NCBI GenBank assembly: GCA_964636325.1
Contig: CAZWRV010000090.1
Location: 1-26,636 of the forward strand
Source: CAZWRV01 sp964636325
GTDB taxonomy: Bacteria; Verrucomicrobiota; Lentisphaeria; Victivallales; GWF2-50-93
Direction of reading: 5' to 3'
DNA length: 26,636 bases
Made by a program: the position numbers and the translations under genes. Shown piece by piece: positions 1 to 8,487 of the stretch (its first letter is position 1; each line of letters opens with the position of its first letter). Under the pieces are notes generated by a model. That model did not search any database. It saw nothing but the letters and a program-made list of their open reading frames with translations, and was not told the DNA's origin.

Positions 1-31
1 GAGGAGGCGCAAACCTGATAAATGAGGCTAA

Positions 32-199
32 ATTTCCCTTATCTTAGTGGCATTCGCCTATTCAAACGATTTTGTGGCAACTCAAAGTGTAATCGGCCAG
101 AAGATCGGCAGCACGGTGACGTATGGGGGGCTTTCCTTCGCCGCCAATGGAACATTTTTACAAGAAGGAACCGGTTCCATGAATGCCTCTTATAAATAA
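32..199 (+). pseudogene. Possible 3' remnant of a gene, no start codon
   Basis: An open frame runs from just after a stop at 29-31 to a TAA at 197-199. Its translation has plausible protein composition (it ends TFLQEGTGSMNASYK) but contains no credible start. Another frame carrying GGANLINEAKF runs off the left edge and stops at 45-47, so the two could be pieces of one frameshifted gene. I do not recognise the product. The rest of 1-333 holds an 8-bp inverted repeat (220-249) and no other gene I can support. Confidence 0.2.
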
Positions 200-219
200 T
201 AATCGGAGTATCCACATCA

Positions 220-249
220 CTCAACCATCCCCTACAAGTGGTGGTTGAG
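220..249. repeat. Inverted repeat CTCAACCA / TGGTTGAG
   Basis: CTCAACCA at 220-227 and TGGTTGAG at 242-249 are perfect 8-base arms around a 14-base loop, upstream of the AT-rich gene at 334. The GGTTGAG/CTCAACC core recurs in the hairpin at 13228-13246, and GGTTGAG is the last thing at the right edge of the window. Confidence 0.5.
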
Positions 250-333
250 TGGAGCATGCACTACAGCTTGTGTGAGGTCGGCTCAAGTGGATACCCCAGA
301 ATAATAATTTGGGAGAGAGGATTTTCTACCCTT

Positions 334-1071
334 ATGCACTATCTAATTTTAATTATTTTATTGTTCTCGCAACAAGTATTTTCTGACGGAGGCTCAACTG
401 GAATAATGACCTTGGATGACCTGACGAAGTATCTTGCAGAAAACCATCAGGAAAAGGAAAAGCTTGATGCCATCCGTGAATTTCAATATTCCGGATATAT
501 GCTGAAGGAGGATGACATTAAGAAAACTATCGAATTATTACCTAAGATGGATAAGAACATTATTGATCCGTTCCTGCAATTAATTCTATATTTAAACCAT
601 CTGATCAATGGTAAAGAGATTCGCATATCGGATGAAATTTCAAATAAAATATTAGACAAATTCATTTATGATCCTGCTCGGTTCATGCGAATATTTTCTT
701 TTTTTAGATTTCATTTCAAACCCCAAGAAGACTTTTTCGAGTCATATCACATAGAACTCGAGAAGTTCTTAAAAAAATCAGACGCTCTTCTATCATATTA
801 TTTAGATAATAATCCGAACGATTTGATGCAGACTTTCCGCCAGGTGCCAGATTACAGCTTGATTTATCGGAAGATGCGAGACGGCGATGATCTGCTGAAA
901 AAAATAGCATCATCCATACTCGAACAGTGCAAAAAGGCAAAGGTATTCGAACAGTCGTTCTCAGACGAACAGGCAAAGAATATATTTAATTCTTCGTTGC
1001 AAGTCTTAACTGGGAAAGATTGTTCTAACGACTATGACGTATGGAAGAAAGCGATTTCAACCATGCCATGA
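334..1071 (+). CDS. Secreted helical (HEAT-like) hypothetical protein
   Basis: This encodes 245 aa of unknown function. I chose the ATG at 334 over upstream in-frame starts because it opens with a signal peptide (MHYLILIILLFSQQVFSDGG) and has a GGGAGAGAGG ribosome site at 311-320, although the 13-base spacing is long. The mature part reads as amphipathic helices. The C-terminal stretch LTGKDCSNDYDVWKKAI resembles the closing motif (LTGxDFGxDxxxWxxW) I associate with HEAT-repeat-type proteins of Planctomycetes and Lentisphaerota, so a helical-repeat, export-targeted protein is an inference. The gene is clearly AT-richer than the rest of the window: lines 541-600 and 661-720 are 18/60 and 17/60 G+C by my count. 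That suggests recent acquisition. It faces xseB convergently. Confidence 0.7.
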   Translation: MHYLILIILLFSQQVFSDGGSTGIMTLDDLTKYLAENHQEKEKLDAIREFQYSGYMLKEDDIKKTIELLPKMDKNIIDPFLQLILYLNHLINGKEIRISDEISNKILDKFIYDPARFMRIFSFFRFHFKPQEDFFESYHIELEKFLKKSDALLSYYLDNNPNDLMQTFRQVPDYSLIYRKMRDGDDLLKKIASSILEQCKKAKVFEQSFSDEQAKNIFNSSLQVLTGKDCSNDYDVWKKAISTMP

Positions 1072-1128
1072 TATGGTAGTTTTTCAGACGCCTCCAGCTA
1101 TTGTATTTCATGTTTCAGTTGTCGCAGC

Positions 1129-1173
1129 GAAAAGAAAAAGATAAATAGTGAAGGGGAAAATGCCTCTCCTTCA
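1129..1173 (-). terminator. Probable intrinsic terminator of xseB
   Basis: Read on the minus strand, the xseB stop codon begins an imperfect hairpin (TGAAGG pairing with CCTTCA, 1149-1173, with an inner bulge). A T-rich tract (CTATTTATCTTTTTCTTTT) follows at 1129-1147. Confidence 0.5.
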
Positions 1174-1563
1174 GAACGGCAGGCCGCCGTCGTCCTTGTC
1201 GGCGCCCTTGCCCTTCGGCTTTTCCTCGCCGCCGGCGGAATCGTCCTCATCCTCCGAGGCGGCATGCTTCTCCGGAGCCGGCCTGCGCTTATCAGGGGCC
1301 GCGCCCCTTGTGCCGGAGGACGGATCGAAATCCTTCCACACGCCGTCCGCGCCGTCGTCCTTGACGAGCAGTTCTATCTTCTTTTCTATGGCCTTGAGCT
1401 TTTCGCCGCAGACCGCGGCGATCCTGCTGCCCTCCTCGAAATGCCTCATCATTTCCTCGAGCGGGATTTTGCCGCCCTCCATCTTTTCGACGATGGACTC
1501 GAGCTTTTCCAGCAGCTTCTCGAACGGCATGGATTCGAGTTCTTCCTTTTCGGACTTCTTCAT
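1171..1563 (-). CDS. xseB: Exodeoxyribonuclease VII small subunit with extended acidic tail
   Basis: XseB is the small subunit of exonuclease VII, a cytoplasmic single-strand DNA nuclease whose catalytic subunit is XseA. The N-terminal ~75 residues match the family: PFEKLLEKLESIVEKMEGG, then IPLEEMMRHFEEGSRIA and a closing KLKAIEKKIELL helix. At 130 aa it is longer than the usual ~80 aa. The extra ~55 residues are a low-complexity, charged, apparently disordered tail ending KDDGGLPF, which resembles the acidic C-terminal tip of SSB (DDDIPF). The ATG at 1563 has no clear ribosome site. The ATG at residue 12 (1530) has GGAAGAA upstream and could be the true start. No xseA is present in the window, so the subunit is encoded apart from its partner here. 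Confidence 0.88.
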   Translation of the reverse strand: MKKSEKEELESMPFEKLLEKLESIVEKMEGGKIPLEEMMRHFEEGSRIAAVCGEKLKAIEKKIELLVKDDGADGVWKDFDPSSGTRGAAPDKRRPAPEKHAASEDEDDSAGGEEKPKGKGADKDDGGLPF

Positions 1564-1611
1564 GTGCGTGAAACCAAGGTTGGAGATTTGCTAAGGGGCT
1601 GTTTGCGGGCT

Positions 1612-1639
1612 AATATAAAATGGCTTGAGGCAATTGCAA
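1612..1639 (-). promoter_or_regulatory. Candidate sigma-70-type promoter for xseB
   Basis: On the minus strand there is TTGCAA (1634-1639), a 16-base spacer, and TATATT (1612-1617, five of six matches to TATAAT). Transcription would start about 40 bases before the xseB ATG. This is seen in sequence only. Confidence 0.4.
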
Positions 1640-1680
1640 AAACCTCGGCGACACCCGCCAGCCAATTGCGGACAACTGTG

Positions 1681-1700
1681 GCCGGGCATTATTGCCCGGC
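1681..1700. repeat. Perfect 8-bp inverted repeat upstream of lipoprotein gene
   Basis: GCCGGGCA, a TTAT loop, then TGCCCGGC form a perfect hairpin that ends 31 bases before the lipoprotein start. No T-tract follows on either strand, so it is more likely an operator or a dispersed repeat than a terminator. A similar GCCGGGC/GCCCGGC hairpin lies at 26441-26459. Confidence 0.5.
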
Positions 1701-1731
1701 ATTTACAATAAGACACACTGTAAGGCATGCC

Positions 1732-3177
1732 ATGAAACTGTTGTTTTACTTATTCCTATCGTCCCAGCTCCTCTTCATTCTTCCCGGCTGTGGGGAGCAG
1801 AAGAAGAAGGGCATCGAGGTCGAGGACGTCGGCGCGAACGCCGCGCTGAAGGAGGCCGCGCAGCGGAAGAAGGCGGAGGCCCAGAGGCAGAAGGAGGAGA
1901 AGGCGGCCGCACAGCAGAAGAAGGCCGACTCCAAGCAGGACGAGGATTCCGACAGCTACGAGGGCGTTAAGTTCGAGATGAAGAACCCCGACAAGGAGGC
2001 CAGGCCCGAAGTCAAGGACGACAGGAGCAACGTCGTGGTCGAATCTGCGGAATTCGCATCAGGCGACGAGGATGACGAGGACGGCAAGGCGGGCAGGGCA
2101 GGCAAGGGCGATAAGCTCACCATTGACACTCCGGCCGGCTGCTCGGCGGCGAAATTCCAGAAGGGGCTGGATAAGATTATATGGAAGCCGAAATGGCATT
2201 TCGAGGGTGCGGGGGCCGTACATCTCGAGGCCTTCTTCATGAGCCCCGACCAGAGCGTCCTGGGAGTTGTGGAGCGAACCGGGGCGCAGGACGGCCCGTT
2301 CGGCAGCAGGATCGTCCTCATCAACACCTACAGCTGGGAGATACTGAAGGTCCATGAGCTCTCCGAGGAATACGTCACAAAAGCTTGCTGGATTCCCGGA
2401 AAGGATCTGATCGGGCTCTGGACAGATAAGCAGCCGTCATTGAAGCAGCCGTCGCGGATCTTAATAATCAATGCGAATACCGGGAAGACCGTATCCCAAA
2501 GCGAGGCGCAGAAATATTCAGTATCCGACATCCAAGCGTTCAAGGGGCGCCTACTGGTGAAGCCGCTGGACGAGGGCGAATGCAGGTTGCTTTCCTTCAA
2601 GCTCCAGGACAGGGACCCAGGTGCCCCCCTGGAACCTGTCGAGCAGCCGAGCGAAAATCCGTCCGGCGTCTTCGCCGTCCTCGAGGATGATGGCGTGGCG
2701 GCGCTTGCCGGAGCCAAAACCATCGAACTGTTCGGCTCCGACGGAGGAACCAAGGGAAGGGTGGAAATCCAGGTCGGGGACAAATTCCTTCCGGACAACG
2801 CCGTTTTCGCCGGAAGTCCCGACATAATCGCGGTCTCCTCGTACATGGGGCCGGCGCTCGTCTTCAGGAACGGCGCCAATAAGGCGCTCACTGATTCGTC
2901 AGGCAGGGTACTTGCAGCATTCGAGAACCGCCTGGTCTACGAGGAATACAAGAACGGACGCATTGTCGTGTGCGGCATCCCCGACCTCAAGGAGGCCGGC
3001 TCGTTCACGCCCGCATCGTTGAAGCCGCCCACCAAGGGCTCCGCGATTTTCGCGGCATTTCTCAAGCACCACGGGAAACTTCTGGTCGTGGACTCCCACG
3101 GCAACTTCTGCCTCTACGCCAAGCCGGTCAAGAGCAAGAAGTGGAAGAAGCTGCTCATAATTTCATCGGACAAGTGA
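1732..3177 (+). CDS. Lipoprotein with charged linker and propeller-like domain
   Basis: This encodes 481 aa. The start at 1732 is favoured because it opens a lipoprotein signal peptide (MKLLFYLFLSSQLLFILPGC, lipidated Cys at residue 20, lipobox LPGC) and TAAGG lies seven bases upstream. The frame is open further upstream, but that part reads as antisense to xseB. Residues ~25-70 are Ala/Lys/Glu/Gln-rich and coiled-coil-like. Residues ~70-130 are acidic and low-complexity. The remaining ~350 residues alternate short beta-type segments with WEILKVHELSEEY- and ILIINANTGKT-like strands, consistent with a WD40/quinoprotein-like beta-propeller. No catalytic motif is visible. It is presumably anchored in the envelope. 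It converges with the toroid-protein gene, with 23 bases between the stops and no obvious terminator. Confidence 0.8.
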   Translation: MKLLFYLFLSSQLLFILPGCGEQKKKGIEVEDVGANAALKEAAQRKKAEAQRQKEEKAAAQQKKADSKQDEDSDSYEGVKFEMKNPDKEARPEVKDDRSNVVVESAEFASGDEDDEDGKAGRAGKGDKLTIDTPAGCSAAKFQKGLDKIIWKPKWHFEGAGAVHLEAFFMSPDQSVLGVVERTGAQDGPFGSRIVLINTYSWEILKVHELSEEYVTKACWIPGKDLIGLWTDKQPSLKQPSRILIINANTGKTVSQSEAQKYSVSDIQAFKGRLLVKPLDEGECRLLSFKLQDRDPGAPLEPVEQPSENPSGVFAVLEDDGVAALAGAKTIELFGSDGGTKGRVEIQVGDKFLPDNAVFAGSPDIIAVSSYMGPALVFRNGANKALTDSSGRVLAAFENRLVYEEYKNGRIVVCGIPDLKEAGSFTPASLKPPTKGSAIFAAFLKHHGKLLVVDSHGNFCLYAKPVKSKKWKKLLIISSDK

Positions 3178-3200
3178 GGGATAAGCTTCAAACCGCGTCG

Positions 3201-4427
3201 TTATTTTAAATCTTCATTGCAGAGCGCCGACTCCATGGAGAGCAGGGAATAGGCGGTTACCAGCTCCGGTATCGACTCCATCCATCGGCCGTCGGAGTTG
3301 ATCCATTCGCCAGTTTCCTTCTGCAGTGATACCAGCTTTTTCAACAGGTCGCTGCGCCATGGGCGCTTCTGGCCGTCCGCGGTGGTCACGGTTTCCTCTC
3401 CGATGACGGAATGGGCTTTGCCAAAGGTTTGGAGGTAGTAGTAAAGGCCGGAAGTTCCCATGCCGGGATTCTCGTCGAGCGTGTAGTTCCTTGCTGCCCA
3501 TTCTGTGGCGGCCTTGACCCTCGGATCGTTCTTGTCGAGTTTCGCGTAGATCATGCTTTTGAGGCCCGCATAGGTCATGCTTCCGTATGTGCGCAGGGTG
3601 GGCTTCCCGCCATCATTGCCGGATCTTGCCATGTCGGGAGACACATAGACGAATCCGCCGCGCTGAGGGTCTTTTGGATCCTTGATAACCCACGATTCAT
3701 CGTTGGACTCCGGAAGGTTCTGGAGGCGGCTGATGAACTTCACCGCGTTGCCCCAGGCCAGCTCGGACTTCTTGGCATCGTCCGGATTCTTGGATTTCGG
3801 CTCTCTGTCGAGATAGTCCGTGAGGTGCAAGGCCTCAAGCGCCCACTGCGTGTTTGAGAGATCCGCATGGACGGGGCCGCTTCCGCCGTAGCTGAAGCCG
3901 CCGAAGACGTCGCTGTCCTCGGGTGTAGGATTGTCCTTGTTGTCGGGTGTGAGCTGGCAGCCCATTAGATATTTTCTGGCATTCCTCATGACCTCCTCGT
4001 CCTCGGGATTCCCCATCACTGCGAGCGCGGCAAGGGCGATGGAGGTGGTATATACGGGGAACTCCCTTTCCTTTCCGGACATCCAGATAGAGCCGTCCTT
4101 CTGGACGAAGTAGAGGATGTATTTCCTGCCTTTCGCGACGGCGTCATTTCTGATTTCGACGTTTTCAGTGCTGCCGCAGTTATGGAGGGCCATGCAGACG
4201 AGGCCGGTGATGCCGGGATGCTCGCACCAGGAGCCGTCCGGCTTCTGTCTGTCCGTGAGGAAGTTGACGGCCTTCTGGATTGAACGCTTAGCCTCCTGGA
4301 GAATTTTTTCATCCGGTTTTGCGGACTCCGGTTTCTTCTGTTCCTCCCCGTCAGCGAGCGTGCTGGCACAGGCGAAGCCGGCGCACAAAACTGGCAATAC
4401 AGCCTTGATTAACTTGCATTTCTTCAT
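3201..4427 (-). CDS. Secreted prenyltransferase/squalene-cyclase-repeat (alpha/alpha-toroid) protein
   Basis: This encodes 408 aa. The start at 4427 has an excellent ribosome site (AAAGGAGT, seven bases away) and a Sec signal peptide (MKKCKLIKAVLPVLCAGFACASTLA, cut before DGEE). The frame continues open upstream to 5093 but there only shadows the permease gene. The mature protein shows repeated helix pairs typical of the terpenoid-cyclase/prenyltransferase toroid: KAVNFLTDRQKPDGSW, GGFSYGGSGPVHADLSNTQWALEAL, GGFVYVSPDMARSG, YGSMTYAGLKSMIYA and NPGMGTSGLYYYLQTFGKA. The DxDD of true squalene cyclases is replaced by DLSNTQ, so terpene cyclisation is unlikely. Relatives are common as secreted proteins in Planctomycetes and Lentisphaerota, without known function. 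The gene lies 44 bases below the ABC permease and may share its transcript. Confidence 0.85.
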   Translation of the reverse strand: MKKCKLIKAVLPVLCAGFACASTLADGEEQKKPESAKPDEKILQEAKRSIQKAVNFLTDRQKPDGSWCEHPGITGLVCMALHNCGSTENVEIRNDAVAKGRKYILYFVQKDGSIWMSGKEREFPVYTTSIALAALAVMGNPEDEEVMRNARKYLMGCQLTPDNKDNPTPEDSDVFGGFSYGGSGPVHADLSNTQWALEALHLTDYLDREPKSKNPDDAKKSELAWGNAVKFISRLQNLPESNDESWVIKDPKDPQRGGFVYVSPDMARSGNDGGKPTLRTYGSMTYAGLKSMIYAKLDKNDPRVKAATEWAARNYTLDENPGMGTSGLYYYLQTFGKAHSVIGEETVTTADGQKRPWRSDLLKKLVSLQKETGEWINSDGRWMESIPELVTAYSLLSMESALCNEDLK

Positions 4428-4471
4428 GTTATACTCCTTTCGAGTTCCATTTGATTTTTCCGCTTTTCTCG

Positions 4472-7400
4472 TCACATGTTCCCTCTGCCTTCGGCGAGGA
4501 GCCCGAGTATTTCCTGGCGGCCTGTCGCGATGGCGGGCCAGAGTGCGGCCGCAAAGCAGACGAGGAGCGTCAGGCCTGTTCCGAAGGCGATCTTGTCCCA
4601 GGGGATGAACAGGGGTGTTTCGAGGCCGCCGAAAAAGCTGACATACTGAGATATGCCTGTCCCGCAGTAGCCGGCCGTCACGCCGAACGCGGCGCTGATG
4701 AGACACGCCACCAGGCCGATCATTATCGCCTCGGCAATGATCAGGCGGACGAGGCCGGATCTTGTTACTCCGATTGAGCGCAGGACTCCCATTTCCCATC
4801 GGCGGGCACGGACCGAGGCCATGACAGTGTTGATGACGGCTATGGATGCTATAAGAAGGGTGATGAGCGGCAGCTGGCACATCCCCCAGATCATCCCGTC
4901 GGCGCGGGACGCGATCCGTTCGCGCACATCGTTGGGTATTGATATTCTGAGCGATTTTCCATAGTTTCTTGCGCCGAAGGACCACATGCCCTGTGCGTTG
5001 ACCGGCTGCTGCTCTCCGAGGTTGCGGTCGCCGATCTCCTGCGCCTCGGCGCCGATCTTGTCCACGTCGGCGTCCTTGTCGGTGTTCATCCATACGAAAT
5101 TGACTTTCTCGATGTTGAAGTCCTTGCGAACGGTGGCGTAGTCGGCAAAAACCATGGCGGCGGATCTGCCGCTTCTCCTCCTGAGTCCGGAGAACTTCGT
5201 CATCCAGTGCCAGCCGGGGAGGGAGACGGCCGCAGCGATCGTATATTCGACCGGCTTGTCCGGGAGCTCCGGCGGTATCATCTTGAAGCTGTCTCCTATC
5301 TTCAGTCCGCTCGCCTTAAGGAAGTGGTCCGGGACGATGCAGAACCGGCCCTGCTTCAGCTTTTCGACGGCCTCGGCGGCCGTCCCCTTCACGAACTTCA
5401 TGCGGAGCAGCGGTGACTGGCCCCCGAAGGCGACCTGCGGATCCAGGCCGACTATGATCACATTGTTCTGTCTTGCAACGGACGAGCGCTGCTCGCTCTT
5501 CGTGATGTCGTCTGCGAGCTGTGGCTGCTCGACGGCCAGCGGTATGCACTGATCGGCCTTTATGCCCCTTATCAGGCGGATGTTGTCGACTTCGAACTCG
5601 AGGAGGCCGCCCCGTTGGAACGTGAAGAGCATGTCCGGCACCCAATCGCCGGGGACGAACGGCTGGAGCATCGAATAGCCCCAGGTGACGGTGGCGAAAT
5701 AGAGGGAGAGCCCTATCGAAAGCGACAATGTCGTCCCGAGCGTGCGCCACATGTTGCCAGTGAGCTGGTATTTCAGCAAGCGGGGGGCGATGGCGAGCAG
5801 CCTTGAGAGAATCGGAGCAAATATCCTTTCCACGAGCAGCATCGCCAGCGGAATAAGCAGCATGAAGCCCAGCCCCATGCATGTGCATCCCACTGCGGCG
5901 CATATGAAATAACGGGATTCATCTGGCATCGGCACAACAAAGACAAGAAGCGGGTTGACTGCGACAAGTATCAGACCGAACGCGACCGCGATTGGCGAAA
6001 GCCTGAACCTGTGGAAGGAGACCGGCGGGGAAAACGCGTCCATAGGACTGATGGTCGTTGCCCGCCACGCAGGGATTACCGACGCGGCGAGCGCGCCGCC
6101 GAACGCGCTGGCGCCTGTGAGCCAGATGCACCAGCTTCCGAGCTCAGCGCCATCCCGAAAAAGATCGGGGTGCGATGAACTTATGAACTTGAGCATCCCC
6201 CAGCCTGCGGCCAGGCCGCCGATCCATCCTATCAAACCTAAGACCAGGCTTTCCAAGGCTATCATCAGCGCGATCTGACCACGTGTCAACGCGACCGCGC
6301 GTAAAATCGCGAACTGCCTGATTCTCTCGTTGACGCCCATGCTGAGCGTGGTGAAGATGATGAAGATTGCGGCCATCAGGGACATGCCGGAGGCGGAATA
6401 TGCCTGCATCCTGGTGCTGCTAGCCATCCGGTTCTGCTCGAGCATGGCTTCCATGTCCTTCATGCCGAATATTTCGGCTTTTGTATGCCGGCCGGCCAGT
6501 TTCCTTTTCCATTTTTCACGGAATTCGGATGAATCGGTTCCTTTGACGAGGAGAAGGTTGATGAGAGATATTTTCGGAGCAAGCCCGCTTATCTTTACGG
6601 CGGTTTTCATCGGGACGTAGACCGCCATTGAGGCGGGACCGCGGGGCAGCGATCCCGGCGCTGGCATCCGTCCGGGGTTCATGTCGACCTGCGTGCGGAC
6701 CTGTTCGACTATGCCGACGACCTTGAGCTTGAATTCCCCGGCGTCGGCCTTGGCAAGAATTTCTCCGCCGACTTCGACATTGAGCCGGTCGGCGACTCCG
6801 GAGCTTATGACTGCGGTAAGATCATCTCCGTCGGACTTGCCGAACCATGCGCCCGTCCTGAGCGCCGCCGGAGGCTCCTTGGCGTCGGTGCCGACAATGA
6901 CAGGGTTGCCCATCATCATCCGTCTCTGTGGAGGCAACGCAGGGCCTCCGGCCCGCGTGTCCAGAGATGCCGCCTGATACGGTTCAAATGTTCCCGAGGC
7001 AACTCTGCGGCGCCCTCCCGGCCCCTCTGAGCCGGTCGTGGCAGCTGCGGCGTCATCATTCAACCCCGGCGGAGGACTACCAAATCCGTCGAGCCGTTCC
7101 TTTGACGGTTCATTCATTCCACCGGCTCTTGCAAAAGCTCCCGATCCACTGCCATGCCCGCCGCGGGCTCCGGCCCTTCCGGTTCCCGGGGCTGTCCCGC
7201 CAGGCCTGGCTGCAGCGGATCCCATCATCTCTCCGGCAAATCCGTCGCCCCTTGTGACGGTGGCTTTGCACTGCATGACAGGCAAGGCCTCCTGGACGGA
7301 AGCATCCTTGCGGAGCTCGTCCAGTATCGCCGGATCGAGCACCGGTTCCTTCCAGGATTCTGGAACGACCACCATGTCGTAGCGGCCGAGGGTCTTCTGC

Positions 7401-7552
7401 GCCGATTCGCGGAACTGGGAGACCATCGCATCATAACCGCTTACAACCCAAACGACCATACAAGAGGAAGCCACCATCGCCAGCGATGTGAATATTATCC
7501 GCATGGGATGGCGGAAGACACCTGCGAGCATTATCTTGACTTCAAGCTTCAT
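4472..7552 (-). CDS. ABC transporter permease, FtsX/MacB type, duplicated
   Basis: This 1026-aa inner-membrane permease pairs with the ATPase encoded just upstream; the ATGA overlap of start and stop implies translational coupling. Residues 19-38 form a first membrane segment. A large periplasmic MacB-type core domain follows to about 385, then an FtsX domain (SLMAAIFIIFTTLSMGVNERIRQFAILRAVALT). After a second membrane block and second periplasmic core comes a final FtsX domain (IAVINTVMASVRARRWEMGVLRSIGVT) ending in two more helices. The NERIRQFAILRAVA and RRWEMGVLRSIGV stretches are the usual coupling segments. Odd: residues ~103-212 are a Gly/Ala/Pro/Arg-rich low-complexity insert inside the first periplasmic domain. 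The substrate is unknown; LolE-like lipoprotein release, MacB-like export and lipid handling all remain possible. Confidence 0.88.
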   Translation of the reverse strand: MKLEVKIMLAGVFRHPMRIIFTSLAMVASSCMVVWVVSGYDAMVSQFRESAQKTLGRYDMVVVPESWKEPVLDPAILDELRKDASVQEALPVMQCKATVTRGDGFAGEMMGSAAARPGGTAPGTGRAGARGGHGSGSGAFARAGGMNEPSKERLDGFGSPPPGLNDDAAAATTGSEGPGGRRRVASGTFEPYQAASLDTRAGGPALPPQRRMMMGNPVIVGTDAKEPPAALRTGAWFGKSDGDDLTAVISSGVADRLNVEVGGEILAKADAGEFKLKVVGIVEQVRTQVDMNPGRMPAPGSLPRGPASMAVYVPMKTAVKISGLAPKISLINLLLVKGTDSSEFREKWKRKLAGRHTKAEIFGMKDMEAMLEQNRMASSTRMQAYSASGMSLMAAIFIIFTTLSMGVNERIRQFAILRAVALTRGQIALMIALESLVLGLIGWIGGLAAGWGMLKFISSSHPDLFRDGAELGSWCIWLTGASAFGGALAASVIPAWRATTISPMDAFSPPVSFHRFRLSPIAVAFGLILVAVNPLLVFVVPMPDESRYFICAAVGCTCMGLGFMLLIPLAMLLVERIFAPILSRLLAIAPRLLKYQLTGNMWRTLGTTLSLSIGLSLYFATVTWGYSMLQPFVPGDWVPDMLFTFQRGGLLEFEVDNIRLIRGIKADQCIPLAVEQPQLADDITKSEQRSSVARQNNVIIVGLDPQVAFGGQSPLLRMKFVKGTAAEAVEKLKQGRFCIVPDHFLKASGLKIGDSFKMIPPELPDKPVEYTIAAAVSLPGWHWMTKFSGLRRRSGRSAAMVFADYATVRKDFNIEKVNFVWMNTDKDADVDKIGAEAQEIGDRNLGEQQPVNAQGMWSFGARNYGKSLRISIPNDVRERIASRADGMIWGMCQLPLITLLIASIAVINTVMASVRARRWEMGVLRSIGVTRSGLVRLIIAEAIMIGLVACLISAAFGVTAGYCGTGISQYVSFFGGLETPLFIPWDKIAFGTGLTLLVCFAAALWPAIATGRQEILGLLAEGRGNM

Positions 7553-8325
7553 GCCGCCGTCTCCCCCGGCCTGCCGGACTCCACTATCGCCTGGTAGTGC
7601 GCCGCAAGCGAGTGCGAGTCCTTGAATCCCGAAGTTTCGAAACTGTCAATAAACCTGCCGTCCTTGAGCACCATTATCTTCCTGGCCCATATCGCCACTG
7701 AAGGCTCATGCGTGACTAAAATGATCGCGCTGCCTTCCTTCTCGGATAACTCCCTGAGCAGCTTGCAGAGGTTTTGGCCGTTCACGGAATCCAGGCTGCC
7801 GGTCGGTTCGTCGGCCAGAACGATAGAGGGTCGGTTGATGAGGGCGCGCGCCACCGCCGTCCTCTGCTGCTCACCGCCGCTCATCGTGTCCGGCCTGTGC
7901 GACTTCCTGTTTTCAAGCCCAAGCCTCGCGACGATCGGGCCGAAGGCGGACTTCACGTCGTTAAGGCGTCCGTCGGAGAGAGCGGGCAGCAAAATGTTCT
8001 CCTCCGCAGTAAGGGTCGGAATAAGATTGAACGCCTGGAAGACCAGACCGATGTGACGGCGCCTGAACATCGTCAGCCGCCTGTCCGGCATCTTTGTAAT
8101 ATCCTCGCCGTTCACCATGACGGTTCCGGAATCGGGACGCGTCAGCCCGGCGATGAGGTGAAGAAGCGTGCTCTTGCCCGAGCCGCTGGCTCCCATCACC
8201 GCCAAGAATTCTCCCTTGCCTACGTCAAGCGAGACACCGCGCAGCGCCTCGACGATAACAGCGCCCCGGCGGAAGCTCTTGCTCAGACCATCCACCTTCA
8301 AAGGGCAATCATTTTCAATTGACAT
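7549..8325 (-). CDS. ABC transporter ATP-binding protein, MacB/LolD type
   Basis: This 258-aa cytoplasmic ATPase powers the adjacent permease. Visible motifs are Walker A GASGSGKST (45-53), Q-loop VFQAFNLIPTLTAEEN, signature MSGGEQQRTAVARAL (from 148), Walker B IVLADEPTGSLDS (from 168) and switch His206 in VTHEPS. The QAFNLIPTLTAEENI region and the short length are typical of the MacB/LolD/FtsE branch. I start at 8325 because GGAGGAG lies directly upstream; an in-frame start at 8415 adds 30 residues with no family resemblance. The stop overlaps the permease start by four bases. The gene sits 162 bases below the pilin unit and is probably a separate transcription unit. Confidence 0.93.
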   Translation of the reverse strand: MSIENDCPLKVDGLSKSFRRGAVIVEALRGVSLDVGKGEFLAVMGASGSGKSTLLHLIAGLTRPDSGTVMVNGEDITKMPDRRLTMFRRRHIGLVFQAFNLIPTLTAEENILLPALSDGRLNDVKSAFGPIVARLGLENRKSHRPDTMSGGEQQRTAVARALINRPSIVLADEPTGSLDSVNGQNLCKLLRELSEKEGSAIILVTHEPSVAIWARKIMVLKDGRFIDSFETSGFKDSHSLAAHYQAIVESGRPGETAA

Positions 8326-8463
8326 TTCTCCTCCATATTTTTTGTATGTTCCGCATGCCAAGCCGCAACCGCTGCCAATCGTCTCGAAATTGAATGGAGC
8401 CACCTGAGGGCTCATCCCGGCGCAAGGTCGTCGGAGTTCATACTGTTATGAGACGACTGATAA

Positions 8464-8485
8464 AAAAGTACCTTCATACTTACAT
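8464..8485 (-). terminator. Weak candidate terminator of the pilin unit
   Basis: On the minus strand AAGTA, a six-base loop and TACTT are followed by TTTT, just after the stop of the 204-aa gene. The stem is short and A/T-rich, so this is tentative. Confidence 0.3.
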
Positions 8486-8487
8486 CT

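Noticed and set aside
22..195. Short plus-strand frame from ATG 22 behind GAGGAGG at the left edge
   Set aside because: The product is rich in Cys, Arg, Trp and His with no family resemblance. The overlapping frame at 32-199 looks more protein-like.
1264..1731. Open N-terminal extension of the lipoprotein frame
   Set aside because: It is antisense to xseB. The lipoprotein signal peptide begins at 1732.
4428..5093. Open N-terminal extension of the toroid-protein frame
   Set aside because: It is antiparallel-free but out of frame with the permease gene in the same place, Arg-rich, and the strong ribosome site and signal peptide fix the start at 4427.
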